A stretch of 64,000 bases of DNA, taken from Chloroflexota bacterium. GTDB lineage: Bacteria; Chloroflexota; Chloroflexia; Chloroflexales; Herpetosiphonaceae. Each line of letters starts with the position of its first letter. Within the stretch, counting starts at the first letter, position 1. The stretch is taken from the NCBI GenBank assembly GCA_020161265.1, contig JAIUOC010000004.1, forward strand, positions 248,001 through 312,000, read 5' to 3'. A model generated the notes under the pieces. It worked only from the letters and a program-made list of their open reading frames with translations. It ran no database searches and had not been told where the DNA came from. Of this stretch, positions 60,941 to 64,000 are shown in pieces. The position numbers were made by a program, and so were the translations under genes.

Positions 60941-62069
60941 CGTTTTTGCCCCCGTAAAATGCCCCAGCGCTGCCCATAATTCGCCCAAAGACCATGCGGC
61001 CACGGTCGTTCGTCCAAACCCGGCTGACAATCACCCGAACTTCATCGCCAATCCGTTCGCGGGCATCTTCGACCACCACCATGGTGCCATCTTCAAGGTA
61101 GCCAATGCCTTGTTCGCGTTCGCGGCCTTCTTCACGCACTTTCACAACCAGCATTTCGCCAGCGCCAACTGGTGGGCGCACCGCATCGGAAAGCACATTT
61201 AAATTGAGTACCTGCACACCTTGCAATTCAGCAACTTGGCTCAAATTCTTATCATTGGTGATCAAGGCATGGCCATCTTGCAGTGCCAAAGTCACCAACT
61301 TTTGATCAACACCACGTGCATTCGCGATATCTTCATTGGGCATTTCAAGCCGCAGTTGATCATCTTTGCGAATTTCTTCGAGCATATCGAGGCCACGACG
61401 ACCACGCATTCGCTTCATATCATCGCTCGAATCGGCCAATAATTGCAGTTCGTTGAGCACAAAACGCGGTACAACCAAAATGCCATCGAGAAAACCGCTG
61501 CGTACCACGGCCAGAACCCGACCATCGATAATTGCACTCGTATCAACCAAACATGTTCGGCGCATCGGGACAGCTTCTTTAACTGGACGTGCTTTCGATG
61601 TTTGGAGTGAAATGCCAAAATTGACTAAATTTTTCTTGTGATACTCGAAAGCCACAATACTAAAATAGATCGTAAAAAAGCTAGCAATTGCAGGCAAATA
61701 ACTCCCTAAAAGACCAGGTAAATGGCTCAGCGGGATCGCTAATAAAGCCCCAATCACAACTCCCAACAACGCACCTAAACCTAAAGCAAGCATTTCTTGG
61801 GCAGTACTGCGGCGCAAGCGCTGATTAATATCGCGAATCGGGTATAGCGTTACGCGATGGGTAATTAATAAACCCAAGCCAGCCCCTGAAAGCGTTAACA
61901 ATTGCATTGCCAAGATATCGTCTTCGGTAGCGGGATTACTCGCTGAGCTTGAACTAAAATACCAGCCAACATAGCCAAGCACAACCATCCCCAGAATACG
62001 AACCCAAAAATCAATGCTAAGTAAGCGATTTCTGTTTACAGGTACAGCCTTTTTTTCCGAAATCGTCAT
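60912..62069 (-). CDS. PIN-TRAM membrane protein (YacL-like)
   Basis: 385 aa. Four hydrophobic helices in the first 150 residues, then a PIN domain ([12 protein letters not shown], Glu in [12 protein letters not shown], Asp in [11 protein letters not shown]) and a C-terminal TRAM domain ([15 protein letters not shown] and VRVIVSRVW). PIN-TRAM proteins such as YacL are membrane-anchored presumed RNases found near radA/disA. GAGGAG stands 4 bases before ATG 62069. It is cotranscribed with radA upstream and dtd downstream. Confidence 0.9.
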   Translation of the reverse strand: MTISEKKAVPVNRNRLLSIDFWVRILGMVVLGYVGWYFSSSSASNPATEDDILAMQLLTLSGAGLGLLITHRVTLYPIRDINQRLRRSTAQEMLALGLGALLGVVIGALLAIPLSHLPGLLGSYLPAIASFFTIYFSIVAFEYHKKNLVNFGISLQTSKARPVKEAVPMRRTCLVDTSAIIDGRVLAVVRSGFLDGILVVPRFVLNELQLLADSSDDMKRMRGRRGLDMLEEIRKDDQLRLEMPNEDIANARGVDQKLVTLALQDGHALITNDKNLSQVAELQGVQVLNLNVLSDAVRPPVGAGEMLVVKVREEGREREQGIGYLEDGTMVVVEDARERIGDEVRVIVSRVWTNDRGRMVFGRIMGSAGAFYGGKNDASNYPARS

Positions 62070-62102
62070 AAATCTCCTCGTGAGCACATCCACAATTCAC
62101 GC

Positions 62103-63530
62103 TTAATCATCATGGTCGTTTGTTGGCTTGGCCGTTGGCGGCTCACCAGGTGATGGTCGCGGCGCACCAATTAAAGCAGCTCGCACTGCTTCAATCAATG
62201 AACGAATGCCAGTAACCTGAAACGCATCGATCTGCGGTAAGGCATCGATCTGCGGCACAATTGCGTTATGGAAACCCAACTTGGCGGCTTCGTTCAAACG
62301 CCGATCAAGCTGGCTTACCGAACGTAACTCGCCCGAAAGCCCAATTTCGCCAATTAAAACGGTATTTGGTTCAACTCGCTGGTTACGAAATGATGAAGTA
62401 ATTGCCGTGGCCACCGCTAAATCGATCGCTGGCTCGGTCACTTTCAAACCGCCTACCACATTAACATAAATATCCTGATTGAACAATGGCACACCAACCC
62501 GTTTTGAGAGCACTGCAATGATCATCGCCAAGCGGTTTTGATCAAAGCCATTAGCGGTTCGGCGTGGTTGAGCATTGGCAGTATGGCTAGTCAGGGCTTG
62601 CACTTCCAATAGCAAAGGACGTGTGCCTTCTAGCATCACGGCTACCGCTGAGCCAGGCGAATTGGTGCTACGCTCGGCCAAGAAAATCTGCGATGGATTG
62701 GTCACTTCGACCATCCCACCTTGATTCATCTCGAAAACCCCAACTTCATTGGTTGAGCCAAAGCGATTTTTGACGCTGCGCAACAAGCGATATTGATGAA
62801 ACCGTTCGCCCTCAAGGTACAACACCACATCAACAATATGCTCAAGCACCCGTGGCCCAGCAATCGCGCCTTCTTTGGTCACATGGCCAACCAGCATAAT
62901 TGAGATATTGTGTTGTTTCGCGACCCGTTGCAGCCGCAACGCCCCCTCGCGCACCTGCGAAACGCTGCCTGCCGCCGAGGTCACACTCTCACTATACACG
63001 GTCTGAATTGAATCGACGATCACCAAAACTGGCTTCATGCGTTCAATCGTCGCAATCGCCGTATCAAGGCTGGTTTCGGCCAAAATATATAAACGCTGCG
63101 CCGATAAGCCCAAACGGGTGGCGCGGAGCTTAATCTGCTGCTGCGATTCTTCCGCTGAGATATACAACACATCGCCAGCAGTTTCCGCCAAAGCAGCACT
63201 TTGTTCGAGCAAGAGCGTCGATTTACCAATCCCAGGATCGCCGCCAATCAGCACCAACGAGCCTGGCACAATTCCGCCACCAAGCACGCGAGCAAATTCG
63301 CTGCCACGAACTGGCAAGCGTTGAACATCGCCAAGTTGAATATCGGGCAAGCGCAATGGCTCGCTCACTCCTATAGGTGAACGAGTACTACCGCCTGTCG
63401 TACCTACTGATTTTGCGATAACCTGTTCAACCAAGCTATCCCACGAACCACATTCGGTACAACGACCCATCCAACGGGGAAACTGCGCATCACATTGTTG
63501 GCAGACGAAAATTGTACGTTGTTTGGCCAT
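62103..63530 (-). CDS. radA: DNA repair protein RadA
   Basis: 475 aa. N-terminal zinc finger (VCQQC then CTEC), a RecA-like core with Walker A GGDPGIGKST, the RadA-specific KNRFGST motif, and a C-terminal Lon-protease-like domain (VNVVGGLKVTEPAIDLAVA). RadA is a DNA helicase that drives branch migration in recombination repair. ATG 63530 (MAKQRTIFV) is the family start; a longer frame to 63629 is not supported. A probable extended -10 promoter lies at 63567. Confidence 0.96.
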   Translation of the reverse strand: MAKQRTIFVCQQCDAQFPRWMGRCTECGSWDSLVEQVIAKSVGTTGGSTRSPIGVSEPLRLPDIQLGDVQRLPVRGSEFARVLGGGIVPGSLVLIGGDPGIGKSTLLLEQSAALAETAGDVLYISAEESQQQIKLRATRLGLSAQRLYILAETSLDTAIATIERMKPVLVIVDSIQTVYSESVTSAAGSVSQVREGALRLQRVAKQHNISIMLVGHVTKEGAIAGPRVLEHIVDVVLYLEGERFHQYRLLRSVKNRFGSTNEVGVFEMNQGGMVEVTNPSQIFLAERSTNSPGSAVAVMLEGTRPLLLEVQALTSHTANAQPRRTANGFDQNRLAMIIAVLSKRVGVPLFNQDIYVNVVGGLKVTEPAIDLAVATAITSSFRNQRVEPNTVLIGEIGLSGELRSVSQLDRRLNEAAKLGFHNAIVPQIDALPQIDAFQVTGIRSLIEAVRAALIGAPRPSPGEPPTAKPTNDHDD

Positions 63531-63857
63531 GAAGTTCCATATTCCTTGCTTGCCGCATCTCGTTAAATTATAGCACAGCCGCTTGGTTGAATGCACCAAC
63601 TTCGTGCTATACTTGGCGCAAATTGCCAAGCTTAATCTTACCCTTTTTGGCCTTAGTCTGCCCTAGAATGCATTGCAATGTCCCCCATATGGGCAGGATC
63701 ATCGATGGCCTAAAGTGGTGCTTTTGGGTTATCGCAATGGCTTAAATAATTTTTTACAATAGCGAGTGAGGGTTATCGCTGGCTTAAAGGCAAGCTGGTG
63801 CCACATTCGTCTGCCGTCACTTGCAATGCTGCATGTGCTGCTTAACGTGAGGTTGGT
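63531..63857. other. Divergent spacer between radA and lipA
   Basis: 327 bases without a gene. On the minus strand TGCTATAAT (63575-63567) is an extended -10 box for radA; on the plus strand TGCTATACT (63605-63613) is a candidate for lipA. A 10-base direct repeat gggttatcgc recurs at 63726 and 63769, each followed by a related tggctta word, and cattgcaatg (about 63671) and cccatatggg (about 63685) are short palindromes. No RNA gene is recognised. Confidence 0.4.
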
Positions 63858-64000
63858 ATGCCATCAACACCGCATCGTCAGCGTAAACCAGAGTGGTTAC
63901 GCAAACCCGTGCTTTCACCAGAGTTGCGTAATGTCCGTCAATTACTGCGTGATCTAAATCTGAATACTGTGTGTGAAGAAGCATCGTGCCCCAACATTGC
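63858..64000 (+). CDS. lipA: Lipoyl synthase, N-terminal part (3' end outside window)
   Basis: The frame from ATG 63858 runs off the window after 47 codons. The visible part, [21 protein letters not shown] and [11 protein letters not shown], is the LipA N-terminus, and the two Cys belong to the auxiliary 4Fe-4S cluster motif CxxxxCxxxxxC. LipA is a radical SAM enzyme that inserts two sulfurs into octanoyl groups to make lipoyl cofactor. GAGG lies 5 bases before the ATG. Identification rests on this N-terminal block only. Confidence 0.9.
   Translation, partial: MPSTPHRQRKPEWLRKPVLSPELRNVRQLLRDLNLNTVCEEASCPNI

Noticed and set aside
1..64000. tRNA, rRNA, prophage, insertion sequence or toxin-antitoxin loci
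   Set aside because: No cloverleaf, rRNA word, transposase, integrase or phage structural gene was recognised anywhere in the window.

Overview
The window looks like a chromosomal segment from a Chloroflexota bacterium, most likely Herpetosiphon or a close relative. This is inferred from gene content, with no database search. Pointers are a MutL-like/DUF6754 membrane operon, NurA next to a HAS-barrel protein, a class F-like sortase with LPxTG-like cargo, an alpha-E/ATP-grasp/transglutaminase cluster, heavy use of CAA/CAATTG-type words, and intergenic spacers filled with short repeat families. There is no rRNA, tRNA, phage, insertion sequence or CRISPR array. Genes are densely packed and often overlap by 1 to 4 bases.

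Layout. 1-3.3 kb: end of a nitroreductase, an RsbR-like membrane STAS protein, an AidB-like acyl-CoA dehydrogenase. 3.5-10.6 kb: a five-gene minus-strand operon (SWIM-like zinc protein, unknown 445-aa protein, VWA protein, MoxR-type AAA+ ATPase, DUF5682). 10.7-12.4 kb: an ADP-ribosylglycohydrolase and a NYN/PIN RNase-like protein. 12.4-16.9 kb: ATP-grasp / alpha-E / ADP-ribosylglycohydrolase-like / transglutaminase operon. 17.1-24.8 kb: c-di-AMP synthase with YbbR partner, rplS behind a strong promoter and structured leader, a methyltransferase, rnhB, trpB and two membrane-anchored proteins. 25-26.3 kb: trpS under a T-box riboswitch. 26.6-30.4 kb: a heterodimeric ABC exporter with one degenerate ATP site. 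30.4-39.3 kb: a DUF5939 nucleotide cyclase, NurA/HAS-barrel, a YvcK-like protein, tandem membrane paralogues, a lipoprotein-type sortase, DUF3095 and a receiver protein. 39.4-44.7 kb: rtcB, a TetR-controlled membrane gene with a double palindromic operator, and small proteins. 44.7-51.7 kb: surface polysaccharide operon (DUF11 protein, BY-kinase, DUF4012/TPR, flippase). 51.9-60.1 kb: the DUF6754 / membrane / PxWL-repeat scaffold / membrane / MutL-like operon. 60.2-64 kb: a small protein, dtd, a PIN-TRAM protein, radA and the start of lipA.

The strongest candidates for undescribed biology are the 51.9-60.1 kb operon and the 3.5-10.6 kb MoxR/VWA operon. In the first, a zinc-ribbon membrane protein carries about 36 copies of a short Pro-x-Trp-Leu motif, and the motif reappears twice in the tail of the MutL-like ATPase-fold protein of the same operon. 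The second contains a subunit I cannot place in any family. Where a stronger ribosome-binding site lies downstream of the first possible codon, the later start was used and this is stated in the entry.
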